A model generated the notes under the pieces. That model was not told the DNA's origin and made no database searches. It saw only the letters and a program-made list of their open reading frames with translations. DNA of 42,771 nucleotides from Winogradskyella sp. (GTDB lineage: Bacteria > Bacteroidota > Bacteroidia > Flavobacteriales > Flavobacteriaceae): NCBI RefSeq assembly GCF_016744625.1, contig NZ_JADGDZ010000023.1:1-42771 (forward strand), in the 5' to 3' direction. Positions within the stretch are counted from its first letter, which is position 1. Every line of letters begins with the position of its first letter. Shown here piece by piece: positions 33,980 to 41,639 of this stretch. Position numbers and translations under genes: made by a program.

Positions 33980-34468
33980 ATGAATAACACAAATCAACCT
34001 CAGACACCAAAAGGTATTTTAAAAACAATCACTATCATCTATTATGCATATTGTGCTGCCATCTTAATTTTTGGAATTGTAGCCTTATATATTACAGAAA
34101 ATGTAGAAATAAAAATTGCTGATTCTGAAGATCCTTTCTTTTATTTAGTGCCTGTTTTTGCAATTGCAATTGCGTTTTTAAGCCATTTTCTTTTTCAAAA
34201 GAACTTAAAAAAAACGCAAGAGAAATCAACCTTAAAAGAAAAACTTGTGCAATACCAATCAGCTCGAATTATACGATATGCCATGTTAGAAGCACCAGCA
34301 TTATTAGGCATTGTTATTTTTATAATAACAAGCAACCCTTTTTACTTACTGATAGCTGCGATAGTATTAGCCTATTTAGTATTGTTAAGACCAACAAAAC
34401 CAATTCTAAAAGAAGATTTAAATCTCAACATAGAACAAGAACCTGAGTTTTATGAGGCTATGAAATAA
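33980..34468 (+). CDS. Four-helix membrane protein of unknown function
   Basis: ATG at 33980 (MNNTNQPQTPKG) is chosen over a GTG at 33938, because a promoter-like TATATTTTAG lies between them. The 162-residue protein has four membrane segments in two hairpins (about residues 18-38, 52-68, 98-114 and 118-134), with charged KKTQEKSTLKEKL between them and an acidic tail. No known motif was recognised. It is divergent from nirK and ends in a terminator shared with the convergent usp gene. Confidence 0.75.
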   Translation: MNNTNQPQTPKGILKTITIIYYAYCAAILIFGIVALYITENVEIKIADSEDPFFYLVPVFAIAIAFLSHFLFQKNLKKTQEKSTLKEKLVQYQSARIIRYAMLEAPALLGIVIFIITSNPFYLLIAAIVLAYLVLLRPTKPILKEDLNLNIEQEPEFYEAMK

Positions 34469-34500
34469 AAAAGCGCCAAAGTCCCTAGTCCTTGGCGCTT
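34467..34500 (-). terminator. Terminator of the hemN-usp operon
   Basis: AAGCGCCAA (34471-34479) and TTGGCGCTT (34492-34500) form a 9-bp GC-rich stem. Read on the minus strand, the stem is followed by a T run (complement of 34467-34472). On the plus strand it can also fold after the membrane-protein gene, but no T run follows there. Confidence 0.88.
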
Positions 34501-34540
34501 ATCTTGATATTAATAATACTAACTAATAAAAAATCAAGAA

Positions 34541-35374
34541 TTATATTTTAAAGGTCATTACGGGTAATGTGGAGTGATTCGCTATATCCTCAGAAATACT
34601 ACCTTCAAAGAAATGAGCTAAACCTTTTCTACCATGTGTAGCAACTGAGATAACATCAGCTCCAATTACATTAGCAAAATTTAGAATCCCTTTTTCAATA
34701 GAATAATCTGAAACCACATTTACATCATTTAAATGTCTTAGATCACCATCTGCTTTCTTCAAAAAGTTAGCTACGCGCTTATCAATTTCTGACGAACTTC
34801 TAAAATTGCCATCTGGAGAATTTACATAAACCAAATGCATCTTAGCATTAAGTTTATTAAAGGTTGCTTTAGCCTTTAGATATGGTGCAACAGCATCATC
34901 AGAAAAATCACATGCAAACACTCCGTTTTCAAAATCAAATAATATCGGATTGTGTTTTATTACCAAAACTGGAATATCAGAATGACGCACTACCTTTTCT
35001 GTATTAGAACCAATCAAAACTTCCTTTATACCACTTGCTCCATGAGAACCCATTACAATTAGGTTTACATTATGCTCATTGGCTACCTCATTTACTTCAC
35101 TAAACACTTTAAAGTGCTTAACAATAGGTGTAATATTAAGACCTTCTAAATAAGGTTTATCTAAAAATGTTTCAAACTTTTGTTCGGCCAGTTTTAAATA
35201 AAACACAGCTTCTTCATTTAGAGATGCGCTACCAGCTGTTAAAATTGCATTAGATAATTCTAGCATATGCAATACAATCAGTTCTGAATCATACTTGCGA
35301 GCAATATTTGAAGCAGCTTCTAATGCAAATTCTGAGTGTTCTGAGAAGTCTATAGGAACGATTATTCGTTTCAT
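34541..35374 (-). CDS. Universal stress protein with two tandem Usp domains
   Basis: The start is ATG at 35374 (MKRIIVPIDFSEHSEFAL); a longer frame overlapping hemN is rejected. The 277-residue protein has two UspA domains. The first carries the ATP-binding-type motif GSHGASGIKEVLIGSNTEKV; the second has the matching THGRKGLAHFFEGSISEDI. It lies 11 bases after hemN, so it shares the Fnr-type promoter of that gene. Usp proteins are often induced in anaerobic or stalled cells, which fits this context. Confidence 0.92.
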   Translation of the reverse strand: MKRIIVPIDFSEHSEFALEAASNIARKYDSELIVLHMLELSNAILTAGSASLNEEAVFYLKLAEQKFETFLDKPYLEGLNITPIVKHFKVFSEVNEVANEHNVNLIVMGSHGASGIKEVLIGSNTEKVVRHSDIPVLVIKHNPILFDFENGVFACDFSDDAVAPYLKAKATFNKLNAKMHLVYVNSPDGNFRSSSEIDKRVANFLKKADGDLRHLNDVNVVSDYSIEKGILNFANVIGADVISVATHGRKGLAHFFEGSISEDIANHSTLPVMTFKI

Positions 35375-35385
35375 TGTTGATGTTT

Positions 35386-36750
35386 TTAAATTGTCATTGA
35401 AAATAATTGTGTGCCTGGCTTTTTGCGTTGTAGCAATAAATCGAAAGCCATACATATATTTCTGATATAAGGTTTTCCCTTTTCAGTAACGGTAACTTGT
35501 TTTCTTTCAAACTCAAGTAAACCATCTAATTCAAATTCTTTTAGCTTTAATAGGATATCTGGCAATTCATCAAACATCATGGCATTATCTAGCCAAGAAG
35601 TTTTAAAATTACACATTAGATTAAGCACATGCTTTCTAATGATAAGGTCTTCAGTATTTAGAATGTGTCCTTTAAAAACCGGAATAATACTTTCGTTAAT
35701 TAAATGATAGTACTCTTCAATAGATTTTACATTCTGTGCAAAACCATACCAACTATCACTAATAGACGACACTCCTAAACCAATCATTGATTGCGTTTTT
35801 GAAGCTGTGTAACCCATAAAATTGCGATGTAAAGTTTCATTTTGCATCGCTTTATAAAGAGAATCACTTTTTAAAGCAAAATGATCCATTCCTATCTCTA
35901 CATAACCAACTTTTTCTAAAAGCTGCTTGCCAGTTTCGTATTGTTGTCGCTTAGAGTCTCCTGATGGTAAATCATCGTCTTTAAAACCACGTTGTCCATT
36001 TCCTTTTATCCAAGGAACATGAGCATAGCTATAAAAGGCAATGCGATCTGGCATTAAGGCTTCTGTCTTATTAATCGTTTCTATAACATCAGCTTCTGTC
36101 TGAAATGGTAAGCCGAAAATAATATCATGACCAACAGAGGTATAACCAATTTTGCGAGCCAATTCTGTAACACGTTTTACATTCTCAAAAGGTTGCACAC
36201 GATGAATCGCTTTTTGTACTTTTAAGTTATAATCCTGAACACCAAAACTCACACGTCTAAAACCTAAATCGAATAAGGTTTGTAAATGCTCTTGGGTTGT
36301 ATTATTTGGATGACCTTCAAAACTGAATTCATAATCCTCGGCAATCTCAGATACTTTCAACAATTCAGAAATTAAAAACTTCAAATTCTCTGGAGAGAAA
36401 AATGTAGGTGTTCCTCCACCAAGGTGCAATTCTTTAATCTTTGGTTTGCCATCTAATAGTTTACGATACAAACTCCACTCTTTTAAAAGTGCTTTTATAT
36501 ATGGCAATTCTACTTCGTGACGTTTAGTAATACGTTTATGACAACCACAAAAGGTGCATAAACTTTCACAAAACGGTAAGTGCAAGTATAAACTTAGACC
36601 TTCACTAGTATTACTTTCTTCAAAAGATTTTTGAAGCGAGTTCTTCCATTGCTGCAAGGAAAATGTATCCATATTCCAATACGGAACTGTTGGATAACTT
36701 GTATAACGTGGACCTGCAACGTTGTATTTATTAACTAAAGAATGACACAT
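35386..36750 (-). CDS. hemN: Oxygen-independent coproporphyrinogen III oxidase
   Basis: The start is ATG at 36750 (MCHSLVNKYNVAGPRYTSYP); upstream in-frame codons would place the start beyond the promoter. The 454-residue protein has the radical-SAM cluster motif C61-ESL-C65-TF-C68-G-C70, as in E. coli HemN, the GGGTPTFF block, and the HemN C-terminal domain. It decarboxylates coproporphyrinogen III to protoporphyrinogen IX without oxygen, supplying heme for cbb3 oxidase and NorBC under low oxygen. An Fnr-type palindrome and a perfect -7 box lie directly upstream. The usp gene follows after 11 bases. Confidence 0.95.
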   Translation of the reverse strand: MCHSLVNKYNVAGPRYTSYPTVPYWNMDTFSLQQWKNSLQKSFEESNTSEGLSLYLHLPFCESLCTFCGCHKRITKRHEVELPYIKALLKEWSLYRKLLDGKPKIKELHLGGGTPTFFSPENLKFLISELLKVSEIAEDYEFSFEGHPNNTTQEHLQTLFDLGFRRVSFGVQDYNLKVQKAIHRVQPFENVKRVTELARKIGYTSVGHDIIFGLPFQTEADVIETINKTEALMPDRIAFYSYAHVPWIKGNGQRGFKDDDLPSGDSKRQQYETGKQLLEKVGYVEIGMDHFALKSDSLYKAMQNETLHRNFMGYTASKTQSMIGLGVSSISDSWYGFAQNVKSIEEYYHLINESIIPVFKGHILNTEDLIIRKHVLNLMCNFKTSWLDNAMMFDELPDILLKLKEFELDGLLEFERKQVTVTEKGKPYIRNICMAFDLLLQRKKPGTQLFSMTI

Positions 36751-36771
36751 ATTTACTATGAAGTTGATAGT

Positions 36772-36779
36772 CAAAATTA
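36772..36779 (-). promoter_or_regulatory. -7 box of the hemN-usp operon
   Basis: The minus strand reads TAATTTTG, a perfect TAnnTTTG match, 21 bases before the hemN ATG. It is centred 33 bp downstream of the Fnr-type palindrome at 36803-36814. Confidence 0.78.
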
Positions 36780-36802
36780 CTCGTAAGCCATGGTAAAAAA
36801 CA

Positions 36803-36814
36803 TGACATTTGTCA
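36803..36814 (-). promoter_or_regulatory. Crp/Fnr-type operator of the hemN-usp operon
   Basis: TGACATTTGTCA is a perfect TGACA/TGTCA inverted repeat within ACATGACATTTGTCATAT. Its centre at 36808.5 is 33 bp upstream of the centre of the hemN -7 box. Confidence 0.85.
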
Positions 36815-36855
36815 TATCCCTCAAAAATAGGGGCTTTCAAGAATATGTATCGTAC

Positions 36856-36886
36856 TTGCATGAACGCATTTATCTACTTAACTTTA
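36856..36886 (+). promoter_or_regulatory. Candidate sodC promoter
   Basis: TTG (36856-36858) and TAACTTTA (36879-36886) are spaced by 20 bases, close to the Bacteroidota -33/-7 layout, with one mismatch in the -7 box. The leader to the sodC ATG would be about 105 bases. No Fnr palindrome stands at the fixed distance. Confidence 0.4.
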
Positions 36887-36996
36887 CTACAAACTAAAAT
36901 GATTAGCCATGAAACGAGCTTGTTCAAAATTTTGTCATTTAGGAAATGATTAATAGCGAACAGCATGTGACTATAAAAAACAATAAATAAAAACAC

Positions 36997-37578
36997 ATGA
37001 AAAACTTAAAATTAATAGCACTTGCTTTTTCTGTTGTATTCGCAACATCTTGTAAAGAGAATAAAACTGAAACTGATGAAATTATAGATACAGAAGTTGA
37101 GGAGATTGTAAAAGAAAACTCTACTGAAAAGAAGCTTTCTATTACACTTTCACCAAAAAGTGGTAGTAATGTTGAAGGCACTATAAATTTTACTGAGAAA
37201 AATGGGATTGTAACCATGGTTGGTACTATTACAGGACTAGAAGAAGGAGAACATGCTATTCATATCCATGAAAAAGCTGATTGTTCTTCAGTAGATGGTA
37301 AGTCTTCAGGTGGACATTGGAATCCTACAGCACAACCTCATGGTGCTTGGGGAGATGCAGCTGGCTACCATAAAGGTGACATTGGTAACTTTAAAACCAA
37401 TGCTAATGGTAGAGCAACAATTACCAAGACAACAGACGAATGGTGTATTGGTTGTGGAGATGCTTCTAAAGATATACTAGGAAAAGCCATTATTGTTCAC
37501 ATTGGTGTGGACGATTTAAAATCTCAACCTTCTGGTGCTGCAGGTGCTCGTGTTGGTTGTGCAGGTATTATAGAATAA
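36997..37578 (+). CDS. sodC: Cu/Zn superoxide dismutase lipoprotein
   Basis: The 193-residue product has a lipobox (VVFATSC) followed by an acidic linker and a SodC domain. Metal-site motifs are intact: HAIHIHEKADC, GGHWNPTAQPHG, AAGYHKGDIGN with the zinc Asp, and AIIVHIGVDD. Paired Cys (ADC...GCAG) fit the structural disulfide. It dismutates superoxide in the periplasm or at the cell surface. It is divergent from hemN and about 90 bases upstream of the sigma-factor gene. Confidence 0.95.
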   Translation: MKNLKLIALAFSVVFATSCKENKTETDEIIDTEVEEIVKENSTEKKLSITLSPKSGSNVEGTINFTEKNGIVTMVGTITGLEEGEHAIHIHEKADCSSVDGKSSGGHWNPTAQPHGAWGDAAGYHKGDIGNFKTNANGRATITKTTDEWCIGCGDASKDILGKAIIVHIGVDDLKSQPSGAAGARVGCAGIIE

Positions 37579-37667
37579 ATAATTATAACATATATAAACT
37601 AACTTTTAGAGTTAGCGTAGAAATATCTTCTTCCCCATTTCTGCGAAACCTCTAGAATAAATCTCGT

Positions 37668-38198
37668 ATGACAGATTTAGAAACACTGGTAAAGCAGTTT
37701 CAGAATAAAGATCAGGTTGCATTCGAAAAACTCTATGATATGTATAGTAAAAGCATCCATGGAGTCGTTTACAATATTGTAAAAGATTCTGATATTGCGG
37801 ATGAATTGATGCAAGATGTCTTTATTAAGGCATGGAACAAAGCAGATACATACTCGTCAAAAAAGGGAAGATTTTTTACGTGGATTTTAAACATAGCTCG
37901 CAATACTGCTATTGATAAGACACGCTCTAAGACATACAAGCAATCTAAGCAAAACCTCAATGCTGATTTTTTCGTAGATATTATAAAAAGCAATGATAAT
38001 TTAGATGCTTCTACAGATGCTATTGGTATTAAAAAATTTGTGACCAATTTAGGTCAAAAATGTAAAGAAGTTATTGAGTTGCTTTACTTTAAAGGGTTTA
38101 CACAAAAAGAAGCCTCAGAAGAATTGCAGATGCCAATAGGCACAATAAAAACAAGAAACCGAAGCTGTATTCAACAATTAAGAGATATAGTATTATAA
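37668..38198 (+). CDS. ECF-type RNA polymerase sigma factor
   Basis: The 176-residue protein has sigma region 2 (LVKQFQNKDQVAFEKLYDMYS, DELMQDVFIKAWNKADTY, GRFFTWILNIARNTAIDKTRS) and region 4 (CKEVIELLYFKGFTQKEASEELQMPIGTIKTRNRS). It ends one base before the start of the anti-sigma gene, so the two are co-expressed. The pair resembles SigK/RskA-type modules of Bacteroidota. Target genes are unknown. Confidence 0.95.
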   Translation: MTDLETLVKQFQNKDQVAFEKLYDMYSKSIHGVVYNIVKDSDIADELMQDVFIKAWNKADTYSSKKGRFFTWILNIARNTAIDKTRSKTYKQSKQNLNADFFVDIIKSNDNLDASTDAIGIKKFVTNLGQKCKEVIELLYFKGFTQKEASEELQMPIGTIKTRNRSCIQQLRDIVL

Positions 38199-38199
38199 T

Positions 38200-38994
38200 A
38201 TGGATATTATAGCATACATAGAATCAGGCATTTTAGAGCTATACGTAGCTGGCCACCTTTCTGAAAAAGAAAATCAGGATGTCTATGACCTTTTGCAGCA
38301 ATATCCTGAATTGTTACAAGAGGTTATAGAAATAGAAATTGCTGTTGTTAAATTAACAGCTGTTGTATCTCCACACGCCATAAATTTTGATTCTTTTAAA
38401 GGAAAATTAGATTTCTCAGACACTAAAGTTGTAGACCTAAAACCTAAGAAACCAAACTGGATATCGTATGCAGGTTGGGCTGCCTCTATTTTATTGACTG
38501 GTGGATTATTATGGACACTCAACAACAAGAATCAATTAGAAGAGAACTTACAAATCGTTGAAACCGAAAAACAATATCTCGAAATACAAATTGAAGATGC
38601 TAAAACAAATTTAGCAGCAACCAAGAACTTACTTGATGCCATAAGAGATAAAGATATCTTAGCTGTACCACTTGGTGGACAAGGTGATTATGCTTCAACG
38701 TATGCGAAAGTCTATTGGAACAAAAACGACAATACCATTTACTTAGATGCTGAAGGTTTACCAAATGCACCAGAAGGGAAAGTTTGGCAAGTATGGTCCT
38801 TAACTTTAAACCCATTAACACCAACAAGTTTAGGTACAATTGACGATTTCAATACAGACGACAATAAAATATTTGCTATTGCTAACGCTAACGCAAGCCA
38901 AGCGTTTGGGATTACTTTAGAACCAGCAGGTGGTAGTGCATATCCTAATATGGAACAGTTGTATACACTTGGTATTGTGGCTTCTGCTCCTTAG
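38200..38994 (+). CDS. RskA-like membrane anti-sigma factor
   Basis: The 264-residue protein has an N-terminal anti-sigma domain (ESGILELYVAGHLSEKENQDVYDLLQQYPEL), one membrane span (about 87-107, WISYAGWAASILLTGGLLW), a coiled-coil linker (about 108-150) and a C-terminal RskA domain (VYWNKNDNTIYLDAEGLPNAPEGKVWQVWSL). It would hold the upstream sigma factor at the membrane until an external signal releases it. It is the last ordinary chromosomal gene before the cassette array. Confidence 0.92.
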   Translation: MDIIAYIESGILELYVAGHLSEKENQDVYDLLQQYPELLQEVIEIEIAVVKLTAVVSPHAINFDSFKGKLDFSDTKVVDLKPKKPNWISYAGWAASILLTGGLLWTLNNKNQLEENLQIVETEKQYLEIQIEDAKTNLAATKNLLDAIRDKDILAVPLGGQGDYASTYAKVYWNKNDNTIYLDAEGLPNAPEGKVWQVWSLTLNPLTPTSLGTIDDFNTDDNKIFAIANANASQAFGITLEPAGGSAYPNMEQLYTLGIVASAP

Positions 38995-39111
38995 ATATAA
39001 AACTTCAAACAAATTATTGATAGGAGTCTATAACCAACTTTCCATTTCTAAAATAAAAGATTTACTATCTTAGCTCTATAGCGCGGATATAGTTACTAAC
39101 TATATTCTTTT
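38995..39111. other. Non-coding stretch before the cassette array, with a perfect palindrome
   Basis: The 368 bases from the anti-sigma stop to the next gene hold no credible gene. The first 117 contain one clear structure: ATATAGTT-ACT-AACTATAT (39087-39105), a perfect 8-bp inverted repeat 6 bases before the first cassette boundary. It could be an attachment-site (attI-like) feature or an operator. The rest (39112-39342) is the first mini-cassette. Confidence 0.5.
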
Positions 39112-39342
39112 GTTGGTATGAAATTGCCTGCGGCACGTAGAATCGCGTTTTGCAAACGCTGCCTTTCTACTAATTACATACCAACGTCCACTGTTTGTCG
39201 CACCTCGCCAATTTTGTGTATATTTAGTCGAGTCTACGAGAACTACACACGAAACTACACACAACAGCATGTATAGCGAATGAGGCGCAACAATGGCTAT
39301 CCGTGAGGCGCGCCTCACTACGCCATACACAGTGGACGTTGT
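39112..39342 (+). repeat. 231-bp repeat, copy 1: gene-less mini-cassette
   Basis: It begins GTTGGTATG and ends ACAGTGGACGTTGT. The same 231 bases recur at 40222-40452 with about 14 differences (about 94% identity). The first 83 bases differ at only 2 positions. They contain nested stems: GTTGGTATG/CATACCAAC (39112-39120 and 39177-39185), GTAGAA/TTCTAC and GCGTTT-TGC-AAACGC (39145-39159). The second part is an attC-like stem-loop with arms AACGTCCACTGT (39183-39194) and ACAGTGGACGTT (39329-39340). It also holds the 16-bp palindrome GTGAGGCGCGCCTCAC (39303-39318). No gene is encoded. Confidence 0.92.
39177..39342 (+). other. attC-like stem-loop of mini-cassette 1
   Basis: R''-like CATACCAAC (39177-39185) is followed directly by GTCCACTGT (to 39194). 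The far arm is ACAGTGGAC (39329-39337), then the R'-like GTTGT of the next unit. The arms form a 12-bp perfect stem over 158 bases. Canonical attC spacers between R and L boxes are absent. Confidence 0.55.
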
Positions 39343-39362
39343 AACACATTTGAGAACAAACT

Positions 39363-39629
39363 ATGATAATTGAAACAATAAACCCAGGGATTTACAAAAT
39401 CGAAGTCCAAATTAAATCAATGATTCTCGGAAATACACTTGTGGATTCAATAACTGGTTGGAACCAAATAGAAGCTACCACACTAAAATTAAAGTGTACT
39501 GATTGTACAGTTATGGTTTTTAAAAGAGATATGGAATTATTTAAAAACTTTCAAACGGGAGATAAATTTCTAGCTATCGCATCTGAATGGAAAAAAAATA
39601 TATACAATTTCAAAAAAATGGTAAACTAA
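39363..39629 (+). CDS. Cassette A gene 1, unknown 88-residue protein
   Basis: The product has no signal peptide or membrane segment. It looks like a small beta-rich soluble protein (YKIEVQIKSMILGNTLVDSITGW) with a Cys pair in KLKCTDCTVMVF. It starts 15 bases after the cassette's leading repeat and ends 4 bases before the nuclease-like gene, so the two form a unit. I do not recognise the family. An immunity, antitoxin or adaptor role for the partner is possible but unsupported. Confidence 0.65.
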   Translation: MIIETINPGIYKIEVQIKSMILGNTLVDSITGWNQIEATTLKLKCTDCTVMVFKRDMELFKNFQTGDKFLAIASEWKKNIYNFKKMVN

Positions 39630-39633
39630 GTTT

Positions 39634-40089
39634 ATGGCAATATCATTTAGACACTCTGCTGGATTTGGTAAAAGAATGGAGTATTGGCTTGTTGGAAAAA
39701 TGCTAAAAGAAGGTTTAGATGTTTATATGCCTTTAGTTGATGACTTTGGAATTGATGCAGTTTTACGCAAACCTAATGGTGATTTTATAGAAATACAAAT
39801 AAAAGCTAGGTCTAAAAATGTAACTTTTGGAGATGCAGCTCTATTTGCAGCAGTAACCCACGAAAATAGAGACAATTATTATTTTCTATTCTACTCTGAA
39901 AGAATGGAATCTATGTGGCTAATGACTAGTGAGGAATTTATTAAAGAATCAAACCAAAATAAAAACGGAAAGAATAAAGGAAAACGTTCTATTTGGTTTA
40001 ATGGACGAAATACAAAACTTCAAAAAGAACATTGCAAACCTCAATTTGAAAAATATTTAATTACAAATTTTGAGAAATTTAGAGAATAA
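39634..40089 (+). CDS. Cassette A gene 2, PD-(D/E)XK nuclease-like protein (DUF4365-type)
   Basis: The 151-residue soluble protein shows a PD-(D/E)XK-type core: an early helix with E16 (GKRMEYWLVGKMLKEG), then D41 in DDFGIDAVLR, then E53, Q55 and K57 in DFIEIQIKAR. This matches the D...(E/Q)xK layout of DUF4365/PDDEXK-like proteins. A basic C-terminal region (NKNGKNKGKRSIWF) could bind nucleic acid. It is the second gene of a two-gene cassette whose end repeat lies 4 bases after its stop. Defence, restriction or DNA repair are all possible; substrate and activity are unknown. Confidence 0.7.
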   Translation: MAISFRHSAGFGKRMEYWLVGKMLKEGLDVYMPLVDDFGIDAVLRKPNGDFIEIQIKARSKNVTFGDAALFAAVTHENRDNYYFLFYSERMESMWLMTSEEFIKESNQNKNGKNKGKRSIWFNGRNTKLQKEHCKPQFEKYLITNFEKFRE

Positions 40090-40093
40090 AAAC

Positions 40094-40230
40094 GTGTTAC
40101 AACAACGTGTATATTTCATGCTCGCATTTGAACTTCAATTAAAAGTTATATATTTAAACGTACGATTCGCAACAACTGAAAATCCTGCGGATTCTAAGTC
40201 GCACAAATCATACACGAACACGTTGGTATG
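40094..40230 (+). other. attC-like stem-loop of cassette A
   Basis: R''-like GTGTTACAAC (40094-40103) matches the cassette's own start at 39338-39347 in reverse complement. Inner arms CGTGTAT (40106-40112) and ATACACG (40210-40216) pair. Outer AACGTGTT (40091-40098) also pairs with AACACGTT (40217-40224). The site ends at GTTGGTATG, the start of mini-cassette 2. Together with the following repeat it fills the 389 bases between gene stop 40089 and the gene at 40479; no gene is seen there. Confidence 0.6.
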
Positions 40231-40452
40231 CAATTGCCTGCGGCACGTAGAATCGCGTTTTGCAAACGCTTCCTTTCTACTAATTACATACCAACGTCCA
40301 CTGTTAATCGCACCTCGCCTATTTTATGTATATTTAGTCTAGTCTACGAGAACTCCGAACGAAACTACACACAACAAAATGTATAGCGAATGAGGCGCAA
40401 TTATGGCTATCCGTGAGGCGCGCCTCACTACGCCATACACAGTGGACGTTGT
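40222..40452 (+). repeat. 231-bp repeat, copy 2: gene-less mini-cassette
   Basis: This is the direct repeat of 39112-39342, same length, with about 14 substitutions and no gaps. Start GTTGGTATG (40222-40230), R''-like CATACCAAC (40287-40295), and stem arms AACGTCCACTGT (40293-40304) and ACAGTGGACGTT (40439-40450) are all conserved. Substitutions lie mainly in the loop of the attC-like part, while stems are untouched. Confidence 0.92.
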
Positions 40453-40478
40453 GCTTCATTATCAGAAACCGCTAACCA

Positions 40479-41621
40479 ATGATTAAATTCTTTAGAAAAA
40501 TTCGACAAAAGCTGCTCTCTGAAAACAAGTTCAGTAAATATCTACTCTATGCTATTGGTGAGATTATCCTCGTGGTTATTGGAATTTTAATTGCACTACA
40601 AATTAATACTTGGAATGAACTTAGAAAAAAAGAAGATCTTGAAAAACAGGTTTTAAAAAGCTTATTTCAAGAAATCGATAAAGACAGAATAATGCTCAAT
40701 GATATTGATAATCAATATAAAAATGACTTGCGTTATTTAACTTATTTTAGTAATCTAATCTGGAAAGATAAGCACAGTATGGAAGATGCCCTAACACTAA
40801 ATGAATATAGGGGACCAGCATTTAGAGATGTAAATCCAAATCGTATCACTTATGATGAAATGATTAGTACTGGCAAACTTTACTACTTATCAAGTCAAAA
40901 TTTAGTGAACAACATAATTAATTATTATGAACTCATGGAAGATCATGTTTATAAATCAAGACAACAAAGAGTTGAATTTAGAGCAAATTTCTTCAATTTG
41001 GACATTATGAATGATTTCTGGTTGACTGTTTGGGATAATAATAATAAAGAATTAGCGTATAGTTTTGCCAATAATCAAAACTCTGATGTTTATAAAAATT
41101 TAAAAGTAATTACAAAATGGAGCATTAATAACACTCAAGGTATGAAGGCCAGAGTTGCTAACTTACATGAAAAAGCTAAAGAACTACAACTATTGATTAA
41201 TGAAGAACTAGAGTATTCTCAAATCTTGGTTGATGACATTAAGCCATCTGATGAAAAAATAATTATTGATGATGATTCGCCAAAAAACTTATCTGAATTA
41301 GCATCATCTGGAAAAAACATAGATGATATAATTAAAATAATTAAAAATCAGGATTCAGAAACACACAACTACATTATTTCAGAAATTCAAATTAATAGAT
41401 TAGGATATGAGCTTATGGGACAAGATAAAAATGAGGATGCACTAAAAATATTTAAACTCAATACGGAATTATATCCAAATGAATTTAACACGTATGATAG
41501 TTATGGAGAGTGTCTTTTAAAATTGGGTGATACCGAAAATGGAGTAAAAGCCTATCAAAAATCTCTGGAGCTAAATTCAGACAATACCAATGCTAAAATT
41601 GTACTTTCTCAATTTGAATAA
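40479..41621 (+). CDS. Cassette B gene 1, DUF6090-family membrane protein with C-terminal TPR-like repeats
   Basis: The 380-residue protein begins with the DUF6090 signature MIKFFRKIRQKLLSENK, then YAIGEIILVVIGILIALQIN with a single membrane span at about 22-43 and the WNE motif. A helical, probably periplasmic domain follows. From about residue 305 two TPR-like helix pairs appear (GYELMGQDKNEDALKIFKLN, GECLLKLGDTENGVKAYQKS). DUF6090 is known mainly from Bacteroidota and has no established function. It starts 22 bases after the cassette's leading repeat and is followed by a paralogue 18 bases downstream. Confidence 0.82.
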   Translation: MIKFFRKIRQKLLSENKFSKYLLYAIGEIILVVIGILIALQINTWNELRKKEDLEKQVLKSLFQEIDKDRIMLNDIDNQYKNDLRYLTYFSNLIWKDKHSMEDALTLNEYRGPAFRDVNPNRITYDEMISTGKLYYLSSQNLVNNIINYYELMEDHVYKSRQQRVEFRANFFNLDIMNDFWLTVWDNNNKELAYSFANNQNSDVYKNLKVITKWSINNTQGMKARVANLHEKAKELQLLINEELEYSQILVDDIKPSDEKIIIDDDSPKNLSELASSGKNIDDIIKIIKNQDSETHNYIISEIQINRLGYELMGQDKNEDALKIFKLNTELYPNEFNTYDSYGECLLKLGDTENGVKAYQKSLELNSDNTNAKIVLSQFE

Positions 41622-41639
41622 ATAATGAAAGGCTAATCA

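Noticed and set aside
33845..33980. Fnr control of the divergent membrane-protein gene at 33980
   Set aside because: No TAnnTTTG stands 33 bp from the palindrome on the plus strand; the fit is on the nirK side.
39100..39330. Minus-strand frame within the first 231-bp repeat
   Set aside because: It follows the stem-loop arms, has no domain, and is not a sensible protein; the repeat conserves structure, not a reading frame.
39177..39342. Canonical attC with R''=RYYYAAC and R'=GTTRRRY
   Set aside because: TACCAAC and GTTGTAA/GTTGTGC do not meet the consensus, and the usual spacers are missing, so the sites are called attC-like only.
40070..40342. Plus-strand frame overlapping the end of the nuclease-like gene and the second repeat
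   Set aside because: It overlaps the previous gene by 20 bases, crosses the attC-like site and mini-cassette 2, and has low-information sequence.
39112..40452. Simple composite transposon flanked by 231-bp direct repeats
   Set aside because: The repeats contain no transposase or terminal inverted repeats, and each unit's 9-10-base end match is internal to the unit, which fits cassettes better. Not fully excluded.
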